Shown: positions 47,892 to 59,612 of the stretch, in pieces
Layout: each line of letters starts with the position of its first letter
Numbering within the stretch: the stretch's first letter is position 1
Assembly: GCF_043290135.1 (NCBI RefSeq)
Contig: NC_134705.1
Span: 99,946,239 to 100,010,238 of the forward strand
Length of the DNA: 64,000 bases
Direction of reading: 5' to 3'
Source: Rhipicephalus microplus
Taxonomy: Eukaryota; Arthropoda; Arachnida; Ixodida; Ixodidae
Program-made: the position numbers and the translations under genes
Notes under the pieces: model-generated
The model's database searches: none
What the model saw: only the letters and a program-made list of their open reading frames with translations
What the model was told of the DNA's origin: nothing

Positions 47892-48993
47892 CATTTTCAT
47901 TCTAATCATTTTCATTACGCCTCCCAGATTATACACCAATATTTGAAGCGGAACTAATGGCCGTTATACTAGCTATTCGTAAACTTCCTGCGACTCATTC
48001 GACAGCTGTGATAGTGTCTGACTCGTATTCCGTGTGTTCATTTTTATCATCGTCGTTGACATCAGCAGTACTAGAAACTTTTAAATCATTAATCCCAGCA
48101 AACATTCGTCTAGTGCGAATGATATGGGTGCCAAGCCATCGTAGTATATTTAAAAACGACATGGCTTACACACTACCGCGAACATCTCTTGATGTTCTGA
48201 TTGTGCCAATCATGCCTCCTACAGCTTACGTAACAGCAGCGAGGTTTAGAAAACTTTCCCTTCTTGAAGACTCATCAAAAATCATGATACCGAATCCAGA
48301 TTTCTCGCACCTGCACTTCACATGGAATGATAAATGGTGTCCCACGCGTTAATTGCAAGTCTTGATAACAAAATTACGGTGCCGTGTACCACCTCTTAAT
48401 TTCTACCTAAACAGGTCTGGTCTGGTGCCACCCCCTCTGTGCTCAAGCTGTAACGAACCTCAACATATCGACCATTTTCTGATCACGTGTCACCATTTCA
48501 AAAATCAAAGAAAAAACTGCTTCGAAATTTTATTCAAAAAAACTAGGAATATCGCCTAATACTCCCAATATTTTGTCTTTTGGGGCCACTTCATGGGAAT
48601 ACAGCGACAGGAACATCTACGGGGCTCTCTGCAATTTAATATATAACACAAGAAGATAACCTTGCTGAGTCAGCGATCAGCTCTCGAATTTTACTAGCCA
48701 CACTACCACTTAATATTTAGCTGATACACTGCAATGATTAAATTTTCAGGAGAATTTCATATAACGATTCCACCTCAGATATTCAACAAATTTCATTATT
48801 TCTCTCCTCCCCCTCCTTTTTTTCTTTTTTACAATGCGCCAAAATAATTTCACAGTCAAAACACAGTAATCATATTACCTTAGTCTAGAAAACCTAAAGG
48901 TATTGACTTGCATTAACGACCGGCTTCTCGGCCAATCCCCCTTTGTGGGTGAGAGGCACAAAAGAAAGGAACAAGCAAGCAAGCAAGCAATCA
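47892..48993 (+). mobile_element. LINE 3' end (I/Jockey-like) with RNase H
   Basis: The plus strand reads an RNase H domain (FEAELMAVILAIRKLP, VIVSDSYSVC, VWVPSHRS-like), then after a stop at 48350-48352 a C-terminal part with a Cys/His cluster (LCSSCNEPQHIDHFLITCHHF-like, about 48440-48500). The element ends in a tandem (CAAG)n tail at about 48968-48990. It is 5'-truncated and sits between the two copies of the duplicated segment. Confidence 0.75.
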
Positions 48994-49149
48994 CTGTTAG
49001 AATGATGAAGAGATCAAAGGGTGGGCTTCACCATGGGGACGGTAGCTTGTCTTTTTCTCCACTGGCCTCACCCAGCTGCTAAAGGAGACCACCACAGGAA
49101 TGCCAGCCTTGTATGTCGACGTCGAACCTAATACGTCGACGTCATCCTT

Positions 49150-49373
49150 CTGTGCGTGATCTTCGCATATAACACGGCGGCGCAGCAGAGGACGAAGATG
49201 TCTCTAAACGAGTTGGTCTACGGAAGGAACCCGGAAAAGACGCTTGACGCCTTGCTTTCAATTATCGCTGATGAACAGAGCCTTGACTGTACAATCTACC
49301 TTCAGTGCGCTAAAGAAGCTCGTCGACTCACTCGCCTGCGCATCAAGACTCAGCAGGCGACCGACAGCCCACA
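49150..49373 (+). pseudogene. Gypsy integrase C-terminal fragment
   Basis: VIFAYNTAAQQRTKMSLNEL then VYGRNPEKTLDALL is the post-core region of a Ty3/Gypsy integrase. It is a solitary fragment of a third Gypsy family, abutting copy 2 of the duplication exactly. Confidence 0.7.
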
Positions 49374-50513
49374 GTTTAGCATGAACGTAAGTGACTGTAA
49401 CACCATTGAAGATAATGTTGAATGAGTATGACAATCTGCTTGTTATGATATCTTAAGCCCACATGATTAAGTCAAGAATTACCATGAGAGGAAATTCAAC
49501 CAAGATGCCTATTCGTTGTCATACTACTTGAGAAGGCCAGTAAAAAAAAGAATTTCACCTGTAATGTGCATCACACACTGCAAGGAAAACAACACTGAAG
49601 GTTTTCTTGTAGTTTAAGTTCCTTGAACCGGTATTCCTTGGGCATTCACGGATGACATGTTTTCCATCTATGCTTCCCAAACAATTAGGAAAATTCCAAA
49701 ATTCCTCCATATCTGCAGCAATCTAGATCCATCAAGAAAGAGCCACAAAAAATAAAATCAATATAAATGAACTCAGTGGAACAAAATGCTTGTTCAATGA
49801 TAAACACTGGAATACAACATGAAATATGACAATTAAACATAAAGTTATGCAGATGCCTAGTTGGAGCTGAGTTGTGGCTTGCAGATAATTGAAGCATTCA
49901 CAGCATTACAACACACACTGTCGGACTAAAATAGGCCAATTGCTTGAAACATATTACGTACCAGCACAGAACCAATGAACTTAAATTTTGAATATGTTTA
50001 AATATTCAAAAAGCAGTTACTGCATCAGAGTCATTTACCTGAATGGGCACCAAGCAATTTCTAAAGCAATTTTTTAAATGAATTCGACAAGTAACAACGT
50101 ACTACTCTTGAAAATGAAATACTTTGCAAGCCGAGCTCAAATTATTTTACCATTACTGCAACCTGAGTGTATACTTCCTGTTGTCATTTCACAAAGGAGT
50201 GCACTGCCAGCCACTCATTTGCTGATGTTTTAATGTTACCAAGCAACCACTTTATCATTCTCCTTGCTGTGGCCAACTGCTTGCATAATTCCAGTGGACT
50301 GAGAGGAATAACTTATTTGTGATTATTTTTGTAACTGTAGCACATTACATGGCCATGAGGAACACTGACTTCTTTATTTGAAAAAAAAAAAGCACTCGCA
50401 CGCAATTTACACTACTTAATGTAGTTAGTGAAAAGTTCAATGAGATAAGTTGCTTGTGAATCATTTTTCAAAGAAAAATGATGAAACCACAGCAATCCTC
50501 ATATGCCACTGAT
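49374..50513 (-). repeat. Duplicated segment, copy 2 (contains the more canonical exon 4)
   Basis: 1140 bp. Exon 4 copy at 49722-49559 with the same splice sites as copy 1. It retains Trp in FWNFPNC and Tyr in DAHYR, residues expected in Harbinger transposases, so this is the more ancestral-looking version. Confidence 0.9.
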
Positions 50514-51907
50514 ACACATCAGCCACTAAAATAAAAAATCTAGTATGAATGGTCCTCCCATTACCCTTTTCCACTCCCCAGTTGTCTGGGGAAACTTCAT
50601 GTACAGTGGTTGGAGAACATGCCACAGCACGGCCGTTGTTTCCCTTACTATTTCACCTGCCGTGGATCGTCCTGTCAGAAAGTTGAATGACAGACTTCAG
50701 AAGGTGTCTCCATTAGCAAGAAATCTGAAAATACAGAAATGTTTTTAAGGCAACACATCTACTTTTGTTGCACTGAGCTGGATGCTTAATGCTGCTGAAG
50801 ACAATGAATGGCTCTTGCTTCAAAACAGCGATCGCAATGCTGAACTAGAGAGGCAGGTCATGCAGGCTTCCCACTTCCCCAAGCAAAAGAAACTAGTGAT
50901 TTCTCTCTTTCTAGTGATCTCAACAAAGCTTTCAGTGTATGTTCTCATTAGGTGTCAAACGACATGTGAAACATTTTGTCATTTAGTATTCCTGAAAACT
51001 TACTTGACTGAGGAGAAGTGCTGTAAAAGCGAGGAGGAAGTAAAGCAAAATGGGACGAAAATAGAGTTTGGCATAGCCTCACATAACCTAGTTTAAATGT
51101 CGGATTCGAAAAGTGACTGTGGGTGTAGCAGACTGATGTTTGAGTGAACAAGAGGGAAAGGAAAGGTGTTCATGATTAGAAGAAGAAAGCGCCTGATTTC
51201 CACAGCCTGATAGAGAGCACGGCTTAACGCCTAGGAAAAGGAAGAGGGCAATACGTAATGAGATAAATAAAGATGAAAGAAACAATAAAGAATGTGTATA
51301 AACAGATGAATGGGCATGAAATAAATGACAGAGATGAAGACAGAGTATCTTCATCTGCGTTCGGCAAGCGGTGTCGTTTTCCACCTATGCTATGTGCTAA
51401 GGTTACATAAACATGGAACTGTTTTTTTTTATTTTAAGACCATAACCTAATAACTATTCTATGGTGCTAACTTGGAGTGTATGGTATTGAGCATAAAGCG
51501 TGAATATTACTATATTAGTAAACATAGGTTTTGGTGTCGCTATGCTTTAGCATGCAGTACAGAGCTGCAAATGTGTTACTTGATTTTTACTTTTCTTTTG
51601 ATTGCCTTACCTCAGGGTCATCGCCAGCCTTTCATGTGCAGAAATTGGCAGCCGAAATGGCGTCACTCTTCTCTCGATGAGTGGTCCAAGGAGACTGAGC
51701 AACGTGTCAAAAGTCCTTGGTGGCATTCGGAGGAAACTGAAAAATGAGGCTGATTGCTAGAAACCGGATTTTAGGGTGTTGCTTTTTTTTGTTCCTTGCA
51801 CTCCTATCGTGCTGCTTTCATTTAAGATCATAAATTAGAGGCTACTGAGGGCTTTTCTGTAGTTTTTATGGTGTATATAAATACCAAATATGGCCATTTT
51901 TGCCTAA

Positions 51908-52570
51908 ATGCATGAAAATGGCGGGAAGGAAAAAATAGAAAAAATCAGTAAACAGAGGTACTTTGCTGGAGCCGACATTTTGACAAGTGGGCTTGTCTTG
52001 CTCAAAGCTAAACTGAAACTGTTCTATTCTAGCCTTGAAAAAGACAAGTTTGTTTGTCAAAACATCGACTCGAGCACACAACCCCTATTCACCGATTCTT
52101 TATATGAAAAATGTCTTCTTACGAACACTACTTTGCCAGGACAAGGCCATGTTTCTCAGGACACCCTCTCATGCGAGCTCATACAACGAGAATGTAACTT
52201 GACAGAGCATAGGCTTGGAGATGTTAGTAATCCATTTTATAATATATTTTATTTTAGCACACTGTTAAGCAAGCATATTCTGTCCTCTGTCTTGTTTAAG
52301 AGTACGCTAAAAGTTGATGAGAAGCTGCCTCATGCAACCATTCTGTCAGCACCCATCATCGAACATTTATTAGCATACCTAGAAGCTCTTGAGTATTATA
52401 GCTGCAACTCTTCGGACATCACGGTCAGTATTAACAGCTTTTCAGGTGTCGAGAGAACTATTATCAAGAAGGCTCAAGCTGCCCTCTTTGTCGATAGCCT
52501 GCTAGGAGATTTTGCCTACTTGTGCATCGAAATCTACATGTTCTTCACAAACAGTACCAGGAAACTCTGA
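51908..52570 (+). CDS. Hypothetical 220-codon ORF inside transposase intron 1
   Basis: An uninterrupted plus-strand frame, antisense to the transposase gene, in otherwise AT-rich intron sequence. The product would be mixed and globular-looking (ADILTSGLVLLKAKLKLFYS, CQNIDSSTQPLF, GQGHVSQDTLSCEL), with seven cysteines and no signal peptide. I do not recognise it. It could be a third element gene, a remnant of an inserted transposon, or chance; its length in this base composition makes pure chance less likely. Confidence 0.35.
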   Translation: MHENGGKEKIEKISKQRYFAGADILTSGLVLLKAKLKLFYSSLEKDKFVCQNIDSSTQPLFTDSLYEKCLLTNTTLPGQGHVSQDTLSCELIQRECNLTEHRLGDVSNPFYNIFYFSTLLSKHILSSVLFKSTLKVDEKLPHATILSAPIIEHLLAYLEALEYYSCNSSDITVSINSFSGVERTIIKKAQAALFVDSLLGDFAYLCIEIYMFFTNSTRKL

Positions 52571-53699
52571 CATTGTGGAGGAACTCCAATTGCAAACATT
52601 GCATACAGTATATATGTAGAAAAGAATAGCCACTGTTCCTGAATGACCAGTGCCTGAAAGGGCATGTGCAAAGTTACAGTGGGTCTTGAACAAGAACTAG
52701 AGACCTGTTCTTAAATAAGCTACAGAAGTTCTTAAGCCTTAGCACTCTAGGACCCCAGTGTAGGTTCAGTCATTCAATGTCCCCTAATACAACTTCACTT
52801 CAGCAGCATCTGTTAACACTGTGAATACTTCACCAGTGTATGCACTTATTTTCAGTGATGGGAGGCACAACATTAAATTGGGAAATAGTGGCGGTTCCCT
52901 ATTGTTTTGTCAATTTTCACAGAGGCTGCTAGGCTACGTTCCTCATGCTCACCGAACGTATTTTTTTGAACATCAAATGGGCTGTATTTGGCAGTGTTAG
53001 GATGAATGCCCTGTTCAATTCGAATATTGTCATTGTGCACACAAAAATTGCCAGTGTGGACCTAACAGCTCTCACACAAGAACATGTTAAATTCTTAATA
53101 AATCATTGTCTCTTGAACTTATTGTATTGTATGTATTTAAAGGAATTAATTTGTTCCTAATTCATCGCATCAGTAAGACATGAAGTATTGCTTCTGAATC
53201 AGTATTCCAAGTTTTAAAGTATTATTTTTATGTATGTTTGACCATACGCAATACTCGGGTAATCAACAGTGGCCATTGAAAAGTGAATGTGCGCATAGGC
53301 GTACAGTTACCTAGGGGGACCTCGTTAGACTATTCGGCCCATTGTCTTCCTGAAGTAAAGACGGGAAGTAAACAGCCAAGGGACCGCCGTCTCATTCACG
53401 GACTTTTGGCTGTCGACCATTATCATCACAAACCTGAGTGGCCATAACGCAGTTAATTAAAGAGGCAAACTTCTCGCGCACTCCCTTCCCCTCGTGCACA
53501 CGACCATGAATGCCATGCGATGTCATGCGCGACCTGTACAATCCTTAAAAAGACTTGAATTCATGTAGAAATTTATTATGCCTATATAGACGAAGTTGGA
53601 GGCATGAAACCTCGTTTTGATTGCCCCTTCTTGGCACCTGAAAATTTGCCGTCAACTGATTTTAACAGCACTAAACACTGAATGATATAAATTACTTAC
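52571..53699. other. Intron 1 remainder of the transposase gene
   Basis: No further exon or repeat recognised. Confidence 0.5.
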
Positions 53700-53896
53700 T
53701 CTCGGAAATAGACTTCATCCCTTGCTCGCAGACGGGGAAGCAGTGTGTGGGCCTGTCCTTCAGTATCTCTGTACCTCCAAAGCGGATGCACCCAATATCT
53801 TCGCGGCGCATTTCGAGAGCGGCGACGCTGAAGCAACAGCAGACACGCCATCATGGTAACGTTGAGCGTTGCGAGGAGATCGTCGTCGCCGGCCAT

Positions 53897-54101
53897 TGTT
53901 CGCACGATTGCACCGTAAAGTCGGAGAGCTCAGAACAGACGACGAAAAAGCGCGCGAAATCTCGCGAGCCGCTGCGAGACCGCTCGAGACTGTTGTCACG
54001 TGACTACCCCAGATGTGGCCAGCGTGCTGCTTTTCACCGCTCGGCGGCGAAGACGCGCGTCATGCCGCGGCGGCACGCTTCCCGCTAGTGTGTGCGTACC
54101 C
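53897..54101 (-). promoter_or_regulatory. CpG-rich 5' region of transposase gene and right TIR
   Basis: 205 GC-rich bases between the transposase ATG and the element end, with a CACGTG E-box at 53998-54003. The right terminal inverted repeat occupies 54082-54101. The MADF end has a similarly CpG-rich leader. Confidence 0.55.
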
Positions 54102-54104
54102 TTA
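54102..54104 (+). repeat. TTA target-site duplication, right
   Basis: Direct repeat of 32807-32809. Confidence 0.7.
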
Positions 54105-54815
54105 CTTGGCACCGCGCCAACAGCTGCGGCACGCAGTGCGTTTGTACGGATGGACAGCGTTACACTGTCTAGTCAAAGAGCTGCTGCGCATCTAACAATT
54201 ACCCACATTAGTATGGTATCTTGCCACCGAGAACAAAGTGGTTTTTTGAATTCACTTTCGAGGCATATCCTCCACTCCAGCTATCTTGTAAGTCCTACTT
54301 GAGTTGCCTACGACGACTGGACGGCGAAAAAAATTACATGTGTTTTTAAGCGTCATGTCTTTGAAATTACATTACATAGGGAAGCGTTTGGCTAACATCT
54401 GGTTACTCACCGTTATTCACCAATACAACGCCCAGTTCCTCGTCCACTCGTCATTATTCACTTCGTAAAGTTGGGGATTTTTGATTTCGGTGACTTGTGG
54501 TGTAAGCAGAAAACAATGATAATAATAGATTAAAAGTTAGAAACGCCTTATCAGATGTATCGACAAATTATCTAATACTTTCATATTGAAATCTTTTGTC
54601 TAGCCTTGTTACTTCAAAATTTTATTCTTTCATGTTCTTTAGCTAAGTAATTAGTGAAAATGTGAAACTTGTGGTGCTTATCCTATGCAATGCTCAGCAA
54701 CATGCAACTGGCCGCGTTGCCATACAGTGCGTCGCTATTCTTGTAATTTCTGTCTAGAAGTTGCTGATGTACTTAATATATACACCACATGGTGTAACAG
54801 ATCATCTGTGTGAAG
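54105..54815. other. Flank of Harbinger insertion, intergenic
   Basis: The first 90 bases are CpG-rich like the left flank. The sequence near 54449 (TCATTATTCACTTCGT) resembles that just outside the MITE at 36147, suggesting a shared dispersed repeat. No gene seen. Confidence 0.4.
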
Positions 54816-55083
54816 TCGCATTCAAGGTAGCCCCGCCGCGGTGGTCTAGTGGCTAAAGTACTCGGCTGCTGACCCGCAGGTCGCGGGTTCGAATCCCAGC
54901 TGCGGCGGCTGCATTTCCGATGGAGGTGGAAATGTTGTAGGCCCGTGTGCTCAGATTTGGGTGCACGTTAAAGAACCCCAGGTGGTCGAAATTTCCGGAG
55001 CCCTCCACTACGGCGTCTCTCATAATCATATGGTGGTTTTGGGACGTTAAACCCCACATATCAATCAAATCGCATTCAAGGTA
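54816..55083 (+). mobile_element. Ruka-like SINE with 14-bp target duplication
   Basis: Body 54830-55069. TCGCATTCAAGGTA occurs immediately before (54816-54829) and after (55070-55083). The head has good Pol III boxes: TGGTCTAGTGGCTAAAG and GGTTCGAATCC. This is the least diverged copy in the window and the best proof of retrotransposition. Confidence 0.93.
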
Positions 55084-55821
55084 CAACTCATTCAGCAGAT
55101 AAAGAAAAGTTTGTAACGCTAGCATACCTATCTTCTCCTTTGATGTTTCTCTAGGCCTCCGTGTGCGTGTATGAGGCTTCGTTTTCTTCGTTGACATCAT
55201 CGCGCGAAAGATTTGAAAGTATTCTTACGAGCGTTTGTTATTTGCACTCTTGTTTCATTCCGTTTTCGCTCACGAAGCGATTATTGTGGATTGCTCTGTT
55301 AAGATATGGAGCAAGACGCCAACACCCGAGCTTACTTCAGAGCTTGTGCGACGACCATTGATAACAGCTGGAATATTCCACGGTACATGCCAGCGTCTCC
55401 TCTTTTTTTTTTCTCGGTTCCTGGGCGAACGCCTTCTTTAGGCCGTCGAGCACGCGCTCCCCCTCCGCTCGCCCCCTGCCGCGTGGCAGCGCTGCACGAG
55501 TAGATTACGGGAAGCTGGAGCTTAAGTTCATTTGCATTCTTGCTTCTCGCCAGCTTCACGGGTACAGGGGGAATGAAAAGTAACACGAACACAGCGTCGC
55601 GCTGTTTCCACAGGGCTCTGACCATGGTGACAACAAGCAAATGCTATATGGTTTTTGCCACATATGTAACTCTGCATTTTTATCAATCATCTAGGATACG
55701 ACCACTTAGAAATAAATGCGAAACAGAAAAGGGGGTATATACAGCATGTCCGTGTTTCTTTCAATGCCCACTGTACGTATTCCGCAAGCAGTTTGTCAGG
55801 CAGATTGCGGTTTGATATTTG
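55084..55821. other. Intergenic DNA
   Basis: No gene recognised. The part near 55430-55500 is GC-rich. Confidence 0.45.
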
Positions 55822-57064
55822 ATACCCCTGTCACACGGGCACCTAAGTCTTTTAAGTAAGCGGTCTTTTTTCGAAAAGGAGTTCCTGACAGCAGACACAC
55901 GGCACAGAGCGAACTCCTTTTATGAAGCGGTCTTTTTCGTAAACGGCGTTCGTCGATCTCTTTTACGGCTCTGAATGAGTAGCCTGGAAACCAATGGGCG
56001 CCAGCAATTTTCAAGTGGTGGAAAAAAAGAGTGAATGCTTATTTTCCTGTCACCAAAACTCTTTGTAAAAACAAATTTCATATCCTGCAGAAGGTGGAAT
56101 GAACTCTTTTATTGGTTATTTCCTTTTCTACTGTCGTAAGCAGCTAAAACGCGTCGGCAATATCACGTGGTGACGCTCGGTCTCGCGCCGCGCCATTTTG
56201 GACAAGCGAGAAAAGCGTGGCAGTTGTGTGTTTGCCCATCATTCAAGTGGTCCGAGTCCGAGCGTCTATAGCCAACTCCGCAGATCAAGCAGCCGGCACC
56301 ACACGGAAAAGGCAGCGTCTGCAATGGTCGGAAGCAGACACGTGGAGAAGGCAGGCCGCGAGGCTTGCGATCCTCGCTTTTTCTTCCTTACGGTCGCCCA
56401 TAACGTGTCGAGAGCAGTCGACAGCAGCGAAAAACAAATACGGTAAATAAAAGCCCAGTGGTGCAAGACGGACTTGTGCACGTCGCTAGTTATGAGAATG
56501 CTTCCTTAACTAGTGCAACAAACTTTCACAATGGTGTTTCTTCATCTCTTAGTCTTAAATTATTTCGAAAAAAAAAACGAGCAGTGCAACAAGTCTTTAA
56601 TTTCTACATCGTGATACATCGTTTAATTTTCATTGCTTCTCTTTTAACTGCTGCCCCGCCGCGGTGGTCTAGTGGCTAAGGTACTCGGCTGCTGACCCGC
56701 AGGTCGCGGGTTTGATTCCCGGCTGCGGCGGCTGCATTTCCGATGGAGGCGGAAATGTTGTAGGCCCATGTACTCAAATCTCGGTGCACGTTAGAGAACC
56801 CCAGGGGGTCAAAATTTCCAGAGTCGTCCACTACGGTGTCTTTCATAATCAAAAGGTGGTTTTGGGACGTTAAACACCACAAATCAATCAATCAATTAAC
56901 TGCTAGCGCCACGTTTTCGCTATAGCGTCTTCGGACGAAAACACTAACAGGACATCGTTGCTGCCGTGTGTCTGTGCCGCAACACCTCTTTGTTAAAAGT
57001 CTTTCAACTTCGTAAAAGACAGCTTACTTAAAAGACTTTTTGCGCGCCCATGTGACACAGGTAT
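55822..57064. mobile_element. Terminal-inverted-repeat element, 1.24 kb, with nested SINE
   Basis: Left end ATACCCCTGTCACACGGGC and reverse-complemented right end ATACCTGTGTCACATGGGC are followed on both sides by the identical block AAGTCTTTTAAGTAAGC. The interior is unique apart from the SINE at 56653-56895. A frame at 56217-56450 contains RKRQRLQWSEADTW, faintly like the start of a Myb/SANT domain, so this may be a deletion derivative of an autonomous transposon. No clear target duplication. Confidence 0.7.
56644..56904 (+). mobile_element. Ruka-like SINE with 9-bp target duplication
   Basis: Body 56653-56895, flanked by TTAACTGCT at 56644-56652 and 56896-56904. Inserted into the terminal-inverted-repeat element at 55822-57064, so it is younger than that element. 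Confidence 0.92.
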
Positions 57065-59048
57065 GAATTCGAGTTGTACAGCATGTCCATTTCATTTACT
57101 CTTTCAAGCTATTACAACCTAATCATTTGCATGCATCAGCATTTATAACTGCTGTGTAATACTCTGCATATCTGATGAAAAGAAGTCACATCGTTTTTAT
57201 TTATTTCTCACTAGCGATAAAAAAGGAACTCACAGGTTCCCTTACATATTCACCTGAGACGACTGAAAGACAAAAATCTTTTCTGTTATCTTCCTATTAA
57301 ATGCATTCAGTGTTTTCTCCTGGATATTTCTGCACCAAACGTGGTTTTGTTACTGCCTCAAGCATTGGAGACAAAGCTAGCTTACTGCCCATCAGCTGGT
57401 TTTTTCACTTGCCTCGTGATCGGCCCATTTCAACCATGCGAAAATGTTAAATTATTAGCCTTCGTATACGTCTCAGACATTTAAAATCTGTGACGCCATA
57501 TGGTGACGTGTTCACGTAATGATGATTTATTGCATCGCTCGTGATGACACTGCCGATGCGAAAAGACGCAGGACGTCGCCACTGATCAATTTTTGCTTTT
57601 TATGAGGCATTTAGGGCTATCACCCTAATACACTGTATGGCTGTAGTTCCATAAAATTGAAGTTGCTACTGGTGTTCGAGGCAGGGTGCTTCCAGTAGTC
57701 AGGCAGAATAATTGGTCTTCTAATAGATCTTCGTACTACACTCAAATACGTAGCGGTCATTTACAAGCCAAATATTTTATAAATTATAAAAAGATGTGGC
57801 TAAAGACTACCCTTTTTGTTTCGAAGCTTAGCAAATCGTATCACTATGCGGGACTGCACTGCATCTGAACAGTCAACAATAGAGTATATTAGTAGCAACG
57901 CTGCCTCGCGATCAATGCCGTGTACAAGGCTATAATACATATTGAATCTTAGTGAGAGTTCATGGCCACCACGTGAGTTATCGGCAAAACAAGCGACAAT
58001 TATTATTAACAGAGTCATAATCAATCCGCGCTTTTAGGGCTGACCGGGCGCCCCATGGAATAAAAGCATCCGGGTCAACAGCCATTCGGCCTCTGCTCTG
58101 CTCACTACCGATTTAAGAGGCCAGAGGGAAGAAAAAACAGAGCAGAGGAGCCGAATATTAAGGCTACAAGAATCCACCCAAGAATACACACACGAGCTCA
58201 AAAAACTGACCACAGGCTGCATTTTTCACGCCTGTCACTTTTACTCACGTTCAGAGTCAGCAATACATTTTAGACTTTAATAGCGCCGGTTGAAAACATA
58301 TATGCCTTGACTACAGGACTGACGCCGAATGATGAGCTGTTTTTATTTCTTTTACGATGAGTTTCTTGTTTAAGCTCCGAAATGGTGAAATCACCTGGCA
58401 TAGTTCCCCATTTTCTGGCACTTGCTCTCTCTCGGTGGTAACACTTCTAATAACCAAAAGCTTTTTGAAGGGAGAAGATGATCACCTATATCCTTGCAAG
58501 CAGTATAGCGGATTTTTGTGCTATTTAGAGCATGAGCTCAAGACTTGCCTATGATGTGCTACACACGAAACAGTAGCAAGCAGTAAGGAACATCAGGCAC
58601 CCAAGCTTTTAGTATTAGCTCCTTGCAAAGGCTCGGCTCACAAATTGACTTCCAGTGAGTCAAAAAAACATTTCTGACTCAAGCGATCATCACGGTTACT
58701 CAACGATCATCGGCGGATCAGTGACATGAACTATCTGGTATTAGTCTCACAGACGACGTGCTACCACCTGTATCAAGTAGTTGCGAACGACACACGCCTT
58801 TCAATTGAGCTGCGTGTTCACAATAATAGCTTCACGATTCTAGTTTACAAGATTTTATTATACCTAAAACAACGCGAATACATCTGAAAACCGAACCGTG
58901 CAGCAGCTTCGAATGCAGCCGTGGCATTCGTCTGCGCGAGAGACGTCGTAGCGGCATGTCCACTCCGGTTGCGGTGCCTGGCCCCGAAACGCCGCACTGA
59001 ACAACGACGTACGCTTCACATCAAATTGCACTCCTCTGTCCAGGAACT
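57065..59048. other. Intergenic AT-rich DNA
   Basis: No gene or named repeat recognised. Confidence 0.5.
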
Positions 59049-59049
59049 G

Positions 59050-59186
59050 GTGGCTGCATTTCCTATGGAAGGGGAAAAGTTGTAGACCCGTGTGCTCATG
59101 TTTGGGTGCACGTTAAGGAACCCCAGGTGGCCAAATTGCCGGAGCCCTCAACTACGCCATCTCTCATAATCATATAGTGGTTTTTG
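59050..59186 (+). mobile_element. Ruka-like SINE, headless fragment
   Basis: Starts at GGCTGCATTTCC and runs to the CATAATCATATAGTGGTTTT block. The tRNA head and 3' tail are missing. Confidence 0.8.
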
Positions 59187-59612
59187 CTTGTGCCGTAGAA
59201 CATAAATGTGCTATGATGTGTGCTATGCTGTACGATGAAGCCTGTATTAAGGACGCTTGTATTTTGAAAGGAATAACGGTAAAGCCAGAACGCCTGCTTT
59301 CCACGCAATCGACCTGCGTTGGAGCTCACTCGCACCGATAACTTTTTAGTATCTTTTAATTATTTTCATCTTCTTGGATTTATCGGTCATGCAGAAGATG
59401 ATGAGTTTTCGATCACAACCAAAGATGCCGACGCCGATGCCGGAATTTCCGTGGAACCCTTTTTTAAGCGTTATCGTGTTAAAACATGGTTTATTCCTCC
59501 GTCATAGCGATGGGTAGAGCACGAAAGCGAAACGTGCTCTTACAGAAATAGTTTAATGTTCACTGTTTTGTGATATGAGAGAGCTTGAACAATGGTTTGA
59601 TGTTTGACAGCT
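59187..59612. other. Intergenic; second-family SINE body fragment near 59425
   Basis: GATGCCGACGCCGATGCCGG to about 59485 resembles the body of the SINE-like element at 434-640. Nothing else recognised. Confidence 0.35.

Larger units (their letters stand above)
43855..53896 (-). pseudogene. PIF/Harbinger DDE transposase, 7 exons, two nonsense codons
   Basis: Reads leftward. Exons: 53896-53700, 51736-51611, 50724-50565, exon 4 (49722-49559 or its duplicate 47104-46941), 45931-45714 (end uncertain), 44578-44209, 43960-43855; about 446 codons with one exon 4. Introns are GT-AG with matching phases; exon 1 has a good ATG context (ACAATGG). N-terminal basic/HTH region: WVHPLWRYRD, LRMPPRTFDTLLSLLGP, RLPISAHERLAMTLR. 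Catalytic D180 (GSIDGKH), D221 (YVDMGHFGGEGDSG) and E321 (RRLIENAFGIMSSRWR) are present, and the C-terminus FFMNEGQVPWQ is typical of HARBI1-like proteins. Lesions: TGA at 50699-50697 (codon 117; a CpG-type change from arginine is likely) and TAA at 45783-45781 (codon 266, just before VGDEAFPLK). The donor of exon 5 is weak. Confidence 0.85.
32810..54101. mobile_element. PIF/Harbinger DNA transposon, 21.3 kb, two convergent genes
   Basis: The left end (AGGCACGAACACACTGGCGG) and the reverse complement of the right end (GGGTACGCACACACTAGCGG) match at 16 of 20 positions. TTA flanks both. Inside are an intact MADF-BESS gene (plus, ATG 275 bp from the left end) and a Harbinger DDE transposase gene (minus, ATG 205 bp from the right end). 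Transposase plus a MADF- or Myb-type partner is the known two-gene plan of PIF/Harbinger elements. At least 6 kb is secondary insertion or duplication: Gypsy 40723-43790, LINE 47892-48993, duplication 46756-50513 and two MITEs. The transposase carries nonsense codons, so this copy is unlikely to be autonomous. Confidence 0.8.
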
